A DNA stretch of 24,424 nucleotides from JBKEDC01 sp047975205 (lineage in GTDB: Bacteria > Bacteroidota > Bacteroidia > Bacteroidales > Prolixibacteraceae). Position 1 is the first letter of the stretch. Each line of letters opens with the position of its first letter. Below, piece by piece: positions 6,034-13,243 of this stretch. The stretch lies in NCBI GenBank assembly GCA_047975205.1, contig JBKEDC010000014.1, positions 1 through 24,424 of the forward strand. Reading direction: 5' to 3'. The notes under the pieces are model-generated. The model was not told where the DNA came from. It searched no databases and saw only the letters and a list, made by a program, of their open reading frames with translations. Made by a program: the position numbers and the translations under genes.

Positions 6034-7608
6034 TTAGTGTCCTCCTTCTTCTTCGTTAATTTTAGGTCCGATTTTAATTTGCCGAGTTAAAATGCGCACT
6101 TCGGCAATAAGCATTACCGTAAACACCACGGCAAACAAAAAGAATGTGGTTTGCACGGCGCTTGTGCTGATGCGTGTAACGGCAGTCATGGTTGGCATTA
6201 AGTCTTGAATAATCCACGGCTGTCTGCCCACTTCGGCAACTATCCACCCACATTGCGAAGCTAAATAGGCTAGGGGAATAGACCAAACTGCCAAATGCCA
6301 CAACCAACGATTATTAAGCATCTTTCCTTTCATTACAAACCACAAGCAGAGAATAAAGAACAAAATAAACCAACCGCCGATGTAAACCATGAGGTGGAAA
6401 GCATAGAATGTGAGCGGCACACTGGGAATAAGCATATCTAAATCAGTGATATGTCCGTAGCCGAAATACTTATAATAGTTCTCTTGAAAGTCTTTGCTCA
6501 TAAACTCCTCTTTAATGCTTTCGGCCAAAACAGTGTTTTTTGCTTTCTTAGCTTTCTTAAAATCGGCTAGTTTTTGAATGGCAACCTTACCGCGTTGAAT
6601 TTTTTCGTCGGCACCCATAATGCCATGTTCGGCATTACCATGCAGCAAATCTTTAATGCCGGGCACAAAACCGTCTGATTTTCGTGTTGCCATGGACGAA
6701 AGTAATTTCGGCACTTCCATTTTAACCAAAAATTCAGGCATTTTCTCATTGCCCTCGTGAGCTTTGCCTGAAAGGAGTCCGAATGCAATTAATCCGGCCT
6801 CTTGTTTCCCTTCGTAAAGCCCTTCGAAGGCTGCCAGTTTCATAGGTTGATATTTGGCAATATGATGAGCTGTGCTATCGCCTGTTCCTGCCACGTAGAT
6901 AGATGCTGCCAAGCCGAAAACGGCAGCAACGGCAATACTCTTTTTCGCAAATTGCACCTCTCTGTTTTTTAGCAGATACCATGCCGATATTCCGCAAACA
7001 AAAACAGCTGCCAAAACGAATCCTGAGGAAGTGGTGTGCAATAATTTATCAACGGCCATCGGGTTAAACACTACTTGCCAAAAGTTCACCATTTCATTGC
7101 GAGCTGTTTCCGGATTAAACTGCATGCCCACCGGATTTTGCATCCATGCATTGGCGATAAGAATCCATAATGCCGAAAGGTTAGCCCCGATGGCAGTGAG
7201 CCATGTGGCGGCTAAATGCACCTTCTTACTCACCTTCTTCCACCCAAAAAACATGATGGCAATAAAGGTAGATTCCATGAAGAAAGCAAGCATGCCTTCA
7301 ATGGCAAGCGGAGCACCGAATATGTCGCCCACAAACCAAGAATAACTACTCCAGTTCGTGCCAAATTCAAATTCTAAGATAATGCCCGTTGCTACACCAA
7401 TAGCAAAGTTAATCCCGAAAAGGGTCATCCAAAATTTGGTTATTTTTTTCCACTCCGGATTGCCTGTTTTCACATAGATAGTTTCCATGGTGGCAATAAT
7501 GAATGTTATTCCGAGTGTGAGTGGAACAAACAACCAATGATACATGGCGGTGAGGGCAAACTGAGCTCTCGACCAATCCACTAGCGAAAAATCAATGGTT
7601 TCCAACAT
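6034..7608 (-). CDS. cydA: Cytochrome bd oxidase subunit I, long Q-loop type
   Basis: The 524-residue haem-carrying subunit of cytochrome bd sits in the inner membrane and oxidises quinol. All key positions are visible: His24 in FALTAMYHWLFVPLTLG (haem b595 axial ligand, His19 in E. coli), Glu104 and Glu112 in LAIEGMLAFFMEST (proton path and haem), and His191 in DKLLHTTSSGF and Met407 in FHLMVYIGG (haem b558). Lys257 and Glu262 lie in YQPMKLAAFEG at the start of the Q-loop. The stretch from there to about residue 395 is as long as in E. coli, placing it in the L (long Q-loop) subfamily. GRQPW is present near the C-terminus. DUF4492 lies 7 bases upstream and cydB 2 bases downstream, in one operon. 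Confidence 0.97.
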   Translation of the reverse strand: MLETIDFSLVDWSRAQFALTAMYHWLFVPLTLGITFIIATMETIYVKTGNPEWKKITKFWMTLFGINFAIGVATGIILEFEFGTNWSSYSWFVGDIFGAPLAIEGMLAFFMESTFIAIMFFGWKKVSKKVHLAATWLTAIGANLSALWILIANAWMQNPVGMQFNPETARNEMVNFWQVVFNPMAVDKLLHTTSSGFVLAAVFVCGISAWYLLKNREVQFAKKSIAVAAVFGLAASIYVAGTGDSTAHHIAKYQPMKLAAFEGLYEGKQEAGLIAFGLLSGKAHEGNEKMPEFLVKMEVPKLLSSMATRKSDGFVPGIKDLLHGNAEHGIMGADEKIQRGKVAIQKLADFKKAKKAKNTVLAESIKEEFMSKDFQENYYKYFGYGHITDLDMLIPSVPLTFYAFHLMVYIGGWFILFFILCLWFVMKGKMLNNRWLWHLAVWSIPLAYLASQCGWIVAEVGRQPWIIQDLMPTMTAVTRISTSAVQTTFFLFAVVFTVMLIAEVRILTRQIKIGPKINEEEGGH

Positions 7609-7615
7609 AAGTTTT

Positions 7616-7843
7616 TTATTTTGTATTAATTATTTGTTCGAGCACGTGATCGGCACGTTGCTCATTGGTTCTGAAATTTGTTTTTAAGAAGTCGGGAAAG
7701 AAAAATAATTTCAGCACAAGAAACATGATAATCAGTTTGATAATGATGATTAACCATACTTGTTTCCCCCAAGTGCTCATGTGTTTAAACCCATCGATAT
7801 ACATTTCCCAAAATCCTTTTAGAAGCGAACTATTTTTCTGCAT
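7616..7843 (-). CDS. DUF4492 small membrane protein, first gene of the cyd operon
   Basis: From the ATG at 7843 the protein has 75 residues: MQKNSSLLKGFWEMYIDGFK, then HMSTWGKQVWLIIIIKL and FLVLKLFFFPDFLKTNF. The pattern FYxDGF, a T/S-x-GK-x-x-W turn, a single membrane helix and K-L-F-F-F-P is that of DUF4492, which in Bacteroidetes and Campylobacterota tends to sit beside cydAB (my recollection of the family). A longer frame begins at a TTG at 7888, but the extra 15 residues are not family-like. It ends 7 bases before cydA. Its role is unknown; an assembly or accessory function for the oxidase is the natural guess (inference). Confidence 0.82.
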   Translation of the reverse strand: MQKNSSLLKGFWEMYIDGFKHMSTWGKQVWLIIIIKLIIMFLVLKLFFFPDFLKTNFRTNEQRADHVLEQIINTK

Positions 7844-7902
7844 AACTACGTTGTATTCCGTATTTCTGATTACTTGAATAAAAGACAAATTGTATACTTA
7901 AA

Positions 7903-7933
7903 CAAACGAAAACGAATTTTGACCACTAAGAAA
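7903..7933 (-). promoter_or_regulatory. Possible promoter of the cyd operon
   Basis: On the minus strand TTTC (7933-7930), 19 bases, then TTCGTTTG (7910-7903) match TTTG-N19-TAnnTTTG with one mismatch in each box. Transcription would start about 50 bases before the ATG at 7843. This is the best match in the leader but is weaker than the others in this window. Confidence 0.32.
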
Positions 7934-8115
7934 TTAAAAATTAGGTAAATAATTAGCCAATAGCTTTAGGAAAATACATGCAAACGGCATTGTTTTTATC
8001 TATCGTTCATTGATTTTCACCAATAGTGAATAAGAAATTGAATTAAAATTATGAATGTAAGGAAATAAAGTGTATTTAAAATACAATAAAATAGCTGTGC
8101 ATGATGATAATAAAT
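7934..8115. other. AT-rich intergenic stretch without a gene
   Basis: I see no coding frame here. The only clear structure is a 15-bp dyad, TGTATTT-A-AAATACA, at 8071-8085, which could be a protein-binding site or chance in AT-rich DNA. From about 8089 a degenerate piece (AATAGCTGTG and onward) resembles the end of the 84-bp repeat unit that follows. Confidence 0.5.
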
Positions 8116-8306
8116 AATATTTAGGGGAAAAAGTGCTGGTTGCAGCTATTAAGTGAATAGTATTTAGACAGAATAATACTAGCTGTGAATATTATAAAAA
8201 ATATTTAGGGGAAAAAGTGCTGGTTGCAACTATTAAGTGAATAGTATTTAGACAAAATAATACTAGCTGTGAATATTATAAAATATTTAAGGGGAAAATG
8301 CCGGTT
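8116..8306 (+). repeat. 84-bp tandem repeat, two near-identical copies plus a decayed third
   Basis: Copies at 8116-8199 and 8200-8283 have the same length and differ by two substitutions only (GCAGC/GCAAC and GACAG/GACAA). A third, decayed copy begins at 8284 and keeps AGGGGAAAATGCCGGTT to 8306. Each full copy holds a 7-bp inverted repeat, TAGTATT with AATACTA (8158-8164/8175-8181 and 8242-8248/8259-8265). In copy 1 this is nested within CAGC/GCTG. The unit is non-coding, and I do not recognise it. Confidence 0.85.
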
Positions 8307-8353
8307 ATTCGATGCAACATAATAGCTGAGTTGCTTATGCTAATAACGAATAA
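8305..8353 (+). other. Nested inverted repeat upstream of the nrdD promoter
   Basis: An outer pair TTATTCG (8305-8311) with CGAATAA (8347-8353) encloses an inner pair GCAAC (8314-8318) with GTTGC (8330-8334). It directly follows the tandem repeats and lies more than 100 bases before the promoter at 8469, so it is not part of the mapped nrdD leader. It could be a structured RNA, an operator or a repeat-unit end. Confidence 0.4.
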
Positions 8354-8468
8354 GCATCAATTTACAGATAAGAATATAACTTCTATATCGAAATGTGTCA
8401 TGGTGCATCTTTATAAACAAATCATAAACCCATCAAACCTAATAATAAATAAAATCTATCAGATGCTT

Positions 8469-8499
8469 TTTCATACTAAAACAGAAAACTATATATTTG
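8469..8499 (+). promoter_or_regulatory. Bacteroidetes-type promoter of the riboswitch-nrdDG transcript
   Basis: TTTC (8469-8472), 19 bases, TATATTTG (8492-8499) match the Bacteroidetes consensus with one mismatch. The predicted start near 8506 falls just before the 5' end of the cobalamin aptamer, which is where a riboswitch promoter should be. Confidence 0.68.
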
Positions 8500-8510
8500 C
8501 GAGTGCATAC

Positions 8511-8684
8511 GGTTTCGATGTGCCGGTTCACTAATCGAATTAAAAGGGAATCAGGTGAGAATCCTGAACTATCCCCGTAGCTGTAAATTTCATTAAGCGT
8601 TAGGCTCTTGCGCCACTGTCAAATTTTAATCTATGATGGGAAGGCGTCTAACAGGAAATAAGTCAGAACACCTGCCGATGTATT
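8511..8684 (+). promoter_or_regulatory. Cobalamin (adenosylcobalamin-type) riboswitch aptamer
   Basis: All conserved blocks of the cobalamin aptamer occur in order: GTGCC (8520-8524), GGGAA (8546-8550), GGTGAGAATCC (8554-8564), CCCCG followed by GCTGT (from about 8573), GCCACTG (8612-8618), GGGAAGG (8638-8644) and the B12 box AGTCAGAACACCTGCC (8661-8676). The aptamer lies between a promoter at 8469-8499 and the nrdD start at 8808. Its ligand is a cobalamin, and binding usually lowers expression of the gene downstream (family knowledge). The expression platform spans about 8685-8807. There I see CAAGC/GCTTG and AGAAT (8718-8722)/ATTCT (8743-8747) pairings with a T-run at 8752-8756, but no unmistakable terminator, so the mechanism stays open. 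Confidence 0.93.
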
Positions 8685-8807
8685 ACAAATATTCCAAGCT
8701 TTCGGGAGAAAAGGCGTAGAATGAGTGAAGGCTTGAAGAAGTATTCTCGTGTTTTTAGCTTTTCTTTTCCGCTGCTTGCATGTATAACACATATGTAAAA
8801 GTAGTTT

Positions 8808-11015
8808 ATGATTCAAACGGTTGTAAAAAGAGATGGACGAGTGGTCGGTTTCAATGAAGAAAAAATTATGGCAGCTATTCGCAAAGCGATGTTGCACACA
8901 GAACAAGGAGAAGATTCCATTCTAATTCGAAGCATTACCGACCGTATTTCTTGTCGGGGAAACGAGCAAGTTACCGTAGAACAAGTGCAAGATTTGGTTG
9001 AACTGGAATTAATGTCGAGTCCTCGCAAAGAAGTAGCCAAGAAATACATTGCTTATCGCGACAAGCGGAATGTAGCTCGAAGAGCAAAAACGCGCGATAT
9101 GTTTTTGGAAATCATCGAAGCTAAATCAACCGATGTTACCCGCGAAAATGCAAACATGAATGCCGATACTCCGGCAGGCATGATGATGAAGTTTGCCAGC
9201 GAAACAACGAAACCCTTTGTTGACGATTTCCTGCTCACTCCGAACGTAAAAGAAGCTATTCGTTGCAACTACTTGCACATTCACGATAAAGATTACTATC
9301 CGACTAAGAGTTTAACTTGCGTGCAGCATCCACTTGATAAGATATATACCAACGGGTTTTGTGCCGGCCATGGTGAATCTCGCCCGGCAAAACGAATTGA
9401 AACAGCAAGCATGTTGGCGTGCATATCGTTGGAAACGGCACAAAACGAAATGCATGGCGGACAAGCAATTCCGGCCTTCGATTTCTATTTAGCTCCTTTT
9501 GTGCGTAAATCGTATATCGAAGAAATTCAGGTGATAGCACAAATCAACGGTCAAGATTATACGCACCTGCACAATGCTGAGATTACCGACTACCTACACC
9601 AAGATTTAGCCGACTTGCAAGCTGATGAGCGCGTGAAACAACATGCTGTTAATCGCACGGTAAGTAGAGTGCATCAAGCCATGGAAGCCTTTATTCATAA
9701 CATGAATACCATTCATTCGCGAGGAGGAAACCAAGTGGTGTTCAGCTCAGTAAACTATGGAACAGATACATCGGCAGAAGGACGTTGTGTTATCAGAGAA
9801 TTGCTCAACAGCACCTATGAAGGGGTGGGCAACGGAGGAACCGCCATCTTTCCGATACAAATATGGAAAAAGAAAAGAGGCGTGAGCTATTTGCCTGAAG
9901 ACCGAAACTATGACTTGTATAAATTGGCATGCAAGGTAAGTGCTCGCCGATTCTTTCCGAACTTCTTAAACCTAGATGCTACCTTCAATCAACATGAAGA
10001 TTGGAAAGCCGACGACCCCCGACGTTTTGAATATGAAATCGCTACAATGGGTTGCCGAACTCGTGTGTTTGAAAATCGATTTGGCAAAAAAACATCAATA
10101 GGTAGAGGAAATCTATCGTTTTCTACCATCAATTTAGTAAGAATAGCCCTAGAATGCAGGAATATAGAAAACAAAACCGAGCGTGTGGAGTGCTTTTACC
10201 GAAAACTCGACCATTTGCTCGATTTAACCGCTTTGCAGCTCGACCGCCGTTTCAAATTCCAAAAGACAGCAGCTCCCAAACAATTTCCGCTGTTAATGTC
10301 GGTGTTATGGAACGATTGTGAAGAACTGCAAGGAGATGCAACTATCGAGAGAGTAATCAATCAAGGAACTTTGGGTATCGGATTTATCGGTTTAGCCGAA
10401 GCCTTGGTAGCATTGACGGGTAAGCATCATGGCGAAAGTGAAGAAGCCCAACAATTAGGCTTGGAAATCATTACCTACATGAAAGACCGATCAAATGAAT
10501 TTTCCGAGAAATACCGGCATAATTATAGTGTGCTGGCCACACCTGCCGAAGGATTGTCGGGAAGATTTACCGGCCGCGACCGCAAAGATTTCGGTAGTAT
10601 AAAAGGTATTACCGATAGAAATTACTACACCAATTCTAATCATGTGCCGGTATATTATAAATGTTCGGCACAACATAAGGCAAAAACCGAAGCCCCGTAT
10701 CATGCACTTACTGCCGGCGGTCATATCTTCTATGTTGAGGTAGATGGCGATGCTACACACAATCCGGAAGCCATTATGAACGTGGTAGATATGATGGATA
10801 AATATAACATCGGCTATGCATCGGTAAATCATAACAGAAACCGTTGTTTGAGTTGCGGTTATGAAAATTCAATAGAAAACTTAGAAGCTTGTCCGAAATG
10901 TGGCAGTGCAAGTTTAGATAAGCTGCAACGCATCACCGGCTATTTGGTGGGAACTACCGATAGGTGGAACAGTGCTAAGCTTGCCGAGCTAAACGATCGG
11001 GTAGTGCATGACTAG
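8808..11015 (+). CDS. nrdD: Anaerobic (class III) ribonucleoside-triphosphate reductase
   Basis: The 735-residue glycyl-radical enzyme reduces NTPs to dNTPs without oxygen. An ATP-cone allosteric domain fills residues 1-90 (QTVVKRDGRVVGFNEEKI). Active-site cysteines are visible at Cys171 (SLTCVQHPL) and Cys416 (TMGCRTRVFENR, the thiyl-radical position). The C-terminal zinc site is Cys680, 683, 695 and 698 (CLSCGYEN, CPKCGS), followed by RITGYLVG, where Gly711 would carry the radical. It overlaps nrdG by 8 bases and is preceded by a promoter and cobalamin riboswitch. B12 therefore probably controls its expression, which is notable because the class III enzyme itself needs no B12. Length and motifs are complete. 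Confidence 0.97.
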   Translation: MIQTVVKRDGRVVGFNEEKIMAAIRKAMLHTEQGEDSILIRSITDRISCRGNEQVTVEQVQDLVELELMSSPRKEVAKKYIAYRDKRNVARRAKTRDMFLEIIEAKSTDVTRENANMNADTPAGMMMKFASETTKPFVDDFLLTPNVKEAIRCNYLHIHDKDYYPTKSLTCVQHPLDKIYTNGFCAGHGESRPAKRIETASMLACISLETAQNEMHGGQAIPAFDFYLAPFVRKSYIEEIQVIAQINGQDYTHLHNAEITDYLHQDLADLQADERVKQHAVNRTVSRVHQAMEAFIHNMNTIHSRGGNQVVFSSVNYGTDTSAEGRCVIRELLNSTYEGVGNGGTAIFPIQIWKKKRGVSYLPEDRNYDLYKLACKVSARRFFPNFLNLDATFNQHEDWKADDPRRFEYEIATMGCRTRVFENRFGKKTSIGRGNLSFSTINLVRIALECRNIENKTERVECFYRKLDHLLDLTALQLDRRFKFQKTAAPKQFPLLMSVLWNDCEELQGDATIERVINQGTLGIGFIGLAEALVALTGKHHGESEEAQQLGLEIITYMKDRSNEFSEKYRHNYSVLATPAEGLSGRFTGRDRKDFGSIKGITDRNYYTNSNHVPVYYKCSAQHKAKTEAPYHALTAGGHIFYVEVDGDATHNPEAIMNVVDMMDKYNIGYASVNHNRNRCLSCGYENSIENLEACPKCGSASLDKLQRITGYLVGTTDRWNSAKLAELNDRVVHD

Positions 11016-11508
11016 TCTGGCTATTCTATCGATATTGCATGACACCACGGTTGACGGACCCGGTTTCAGAACATCGATTTATGCTGCCGGATGCATGCAT
11101 CGGTGCGCAGGCTGTCATAATCCGCAATCGTGGACAAAAGAAAACGGGAAGATTTATTCAATAACACAAGTATTGCAAGAAATTAAAACCGATGAATTTG
11201 CTCAGGTCACCTTTTCCGGAGGCGATCCGCTACTGCAAGTGCACGAGTTTGCACAACTGGCTCGACGTATTAAAGCCGAAACAACTAAAAATATTTGGTG
11301 TTATACCGGATTTACCTACGAAGAAGTAATACAATCTGATGAACTTAGCATCATTTTGCCCCATATCGATGTGCTGGTTGACGGCAAATATGAAGATAAG
11401 CAACGAACCTTAGATTTACCCTTTCGAGGAAGCAGAAACCAACGTATTATCGATGTGGTGCAGTCGTTGAGAAAAGGAGAAATCATCTTGCTTGAAAACT
11501 ATAGATGA
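11008..11508 (+). CDS. nrdG: Anaerobic ribonucleotide reductase activating protein (radical SAM)
   Basis: The 166-residue radical-SAM activase installs the glycyl radical on NrdD. The cluster motif GCMHRCAGCHNP holds Cys29, Cys33 and Cys36 (C-x3-C-x2-C) for the 4Fe-4S cluster. VTFSGGDPLLQ is the SAM-binding GGE-like motif, and WCYTGFTYEE follows. NrdG proteins are usually 150-230 residues, so the length is normal. The ATG at 11008 lies inside the end of nrdD (8-base overlap, ATGACTAG), giving tight translational coupling and shared riboswitch control. A hairpin follows 12 bases after the stop codon. Confidence 0.96.
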   Translation: MTSLAILSILHDTTVDGPGFRTSIYAAGCMHRCAGCHNPQSWTKENGKIYSITQVLQEIKTDEFAQVTFSGGDPLLQVHEFAQLARRIKAETTKNIWCYTGFTYEEVIQSDELSIILPHIDVLVDGKYEDKQRTLDLPFRGSRNQRIIDVVQSLRKGEIILLENYR

Positions 11509-11520
11509 ATATCGATATCA

Positions 11521-11561
11521 TTTAAAGAAATTGCCGGTTACTATCCGGCAATTTCTTTAAA
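11521..11561. terminator. Terminator-like hairpin after nrdDG
   Basis: A 17-bp perfect stem (11521-11537 with 11545-11561) closes a 7-base loop. The core is GAAATTGCCGG/CCGGCAATTTC. There is no long T-run beyond the stem, though the 3' arm is itself T-rich. It lies 12 bases after the nrdG stop codon. Confidence 0.75.
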
Positions 11562-11694
11562 TAGCCTTTAAAAACCACAAAAAAGAATACTTAAAAAGCT
11601 TTCGAGCTATAAATGGGAATATATTTAGCCTTATTGAGTGTTACTTTAATAAGTATCTTCAAATATTATTTATTAAAAACTTATCTCCAAGAAT

Positions 11695-13239
11695 ATGAAA
11701 ACCTTTTATGAACAATTTAAAGACCGTCAGGAATTGCTTAAAAAACAATACGACGATACCTATTACGAGAAACAGCATGCACGCGGAAAGTTAACCGCTC
11801 GCGAACGCATATTGCTCCTATTCGATGAAGGAACTTTTGAAGAAACCGATGCATACACCCCTCCTGCAGGTTCAACCTTTGGAAAGAAAATACAAAAAAT
11901 ATTCGGCGATGGTGTAATTACCGGATTTGGTGAAGTCAATGGAAGATTAGTCTATGCTTTTTCGCAGGATTTTAATGTGCTGGGAGGCTCCTTAGGCTCT
12001 ATGCATGCAAGTAAAATTGTGCGAGTTCAAGATATGGCAATGAAAACCGGTGCACCCATTGTGGGATTGATTGATTCCGGTGGTGCTCGAATCCAAGAAG
12101 GAATTACGGGCTTAAACGGTTATGCCGATATCTTTAAACGCAATGTGCTTTCATCGGGAGTAATTCCGCAAATCTCGGTCATTATGGGGCCGGCAGCAGG
12201 TGGTGCCGTTTATTCTCCGGCATTAACCGACTTTATCTTTATGACTGCCGACACCAGTTATATGTTTGTTACCGGGCCCAATGTGGTTAAAGAAGTGCTG
12301 AACGAAACAGTAAGCACCGAAGACTTAGGCGGTGCATCGGTGCACGGATTTAAGTCGGGGGTTGCCGATTTTGTATATTCCGATGATGAAAATACAATTC
12401 TCGGCGTGAAGAAATTGCTTTCGTTTTTGCCGTCGAATAATATGGAGAATGCACCTCACACTTCGCCTAAACCTGAATTAAGCGAGCAAGCCGAGCGTTT
12501 ACGGAGCATAGTTCCCGAAGATCCCGATAAACCATACGATGTGAAAGAAATTGTACGTTTATTGGTCGATCAAGGCGATTTCTTGGAAGTATCAGAAAAC
12601 TACGCCATGAATATTTTCACCGCCTTTGCACATATCGACGGCAAGGTAGTGGGCATTGTGGCTAATCAGCCGAAAGTAATGGCAGGAACTTTAGATATCG
12701 ACTCTTCCATTAAAGGAGCTCGTTTTATAAACATATGCAACTCCTTTAACATTCCGATTATAACCTTAGAAGATGTGCCGGGATTCCTGCCGGGAACCGA
12801 CCAAGAGCACGACGGTATTATTCGTCATGGAGCTAAATTACTGTATGCCTATACGAACTCTACCGTGCCTAAAATTACAATTATTTTAAGAAAAGCCTAC
12901 GGGGGTGCTTATATCGTGATGAACAGCAAAGGAATTGGCGGCGATTTCAGTTTTGCTTGGCCAACGGCAGAAATAGCCGTAATGGGTCCTGATGGTGCCA
13001 TTGCCATTCTTTACCGTAAGGAATTAGCCGAAGCCGATGAGCCTGCTGTTCTAAAAAAAGAGCTTACACAAAAGTATCGTGACGAAGTTACCAACCCTTA
13101 TATTGCCGATGAAAAAGGATATATCGATGAGGTGATAGACCCGGCTCAAACACGACGTAAAATTATAACTTGTTTGAAGGCTTTGGAGCGTAAGTTGGAA
13201 GATCGCCCGAGACGCAAACATGGAAATGTACCTTTGTAA
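11695..13239 (+). CDS. pccB: Propionyl-CoA carboxylase beta (carboxyltransferase) subunit
   Basis: The 514-residue carboxyltransferase has two crotonase-like halves. Seen are RGKLTARERILLLFDEGTFE at the N-terminus, then GGSLGSMHASKI, DSGGARIQEGI, and GPAAGGAVYSPALTDF with the first oxyanion-hole glycines. The second half has DVPGFLPGTDQEHDGIIRHG and RKAYGGAYIVM. These are hallmarks of acyl-CoA carboxylase beta subunits that accept propionyl-CoA and form methylmalonyl-CoA from carboxybiotin. The same family includes methylmalonyl-CoA decarboxylase alpha (MmdA), but a biotin carboxylase gene 4 bases downstream points to ATP-driven carboxylation. The oxaloacetate-decarboxylase type membrane subunits are absent. 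Substrate is inferred from family and neighbours. Confidence 0.9.
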   Translation: MKTFYEQFKDRQELLKKQYDDTYYEKQHARGKLTARERILLLFDEGTFEETDAYTPPAGSTFGKKIQKIFGDGVITGFGEVNGRLVYAFSQDFNVLGGSLGSMHASKIVRVQDMAMKTGAPIVGLIDSGGARIQEGITGLNGYADIFKRNVLSSGVIPQISVIMGPAAGGAVYSPALTDFIFMTADTSYMFVTGPNVVKEVLNETVSTEDLGGASVHGFKSGVADFVYSDDENTILGVKKLLSFLPSNNMENAPHTSPKPELSEQAERLRSIVPEDPDKPYDVKEIVRLLVDQGDFLEVSENYAMNIFTAFAHIDGKVVGIVANQPKVMAGTLDIDSSIKGARFINICNSFNIPIITLEDVPGFLPGTDQEHDGIIRHGAKLLYAYTNSTVPKITIILRKAYGGAYIVMNSKGIGGDFSFAWPTAEIAVMGPDGAIAILYRKELAEADEPAVLKKELTQKYRDEVTNPYIADEKGYIDEVIDPAQTRRKIITCLKALERKLEDRPRRKHGNVPL

Positions 13240-13243
13240 TTAA

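Noticed and set aside
7844..7888. TTG start for the DUF4492 gene
   Set aside because: The ATG at 7843 gives the normal family N-terminus, and the extra 15 residues have no family match.
8008..8026. FNR-like TTGAT site between cyd and nrd
   Set aside because: TTGATTTTCACCAA lacks the second ATCAA half-site and is not placed near either promoter.
8116..8283. 84-bp repeats as a CRISPR array or insertion sequence ends
   Set aside because: There is no repeat-spacer alternation, no transposase gene and no terminal inverted repeats with target duplication.
8486..8502. NrdR-box-like ACTATATATTTG at the nrdD promoter
   Set aside because: It is only partly symmetrical, stands alone rather than in the usual pair, and is fully explained by the promoter's TATATTTG box.
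8298..8534. 78-codon open frame with ATG upstream of nrdD
   Set aside because: It runs through the nested hairpin, the promoter boxes and the first part of the cobalamin aptamer, and the residues look like translated AT-rich intergenic DNA.
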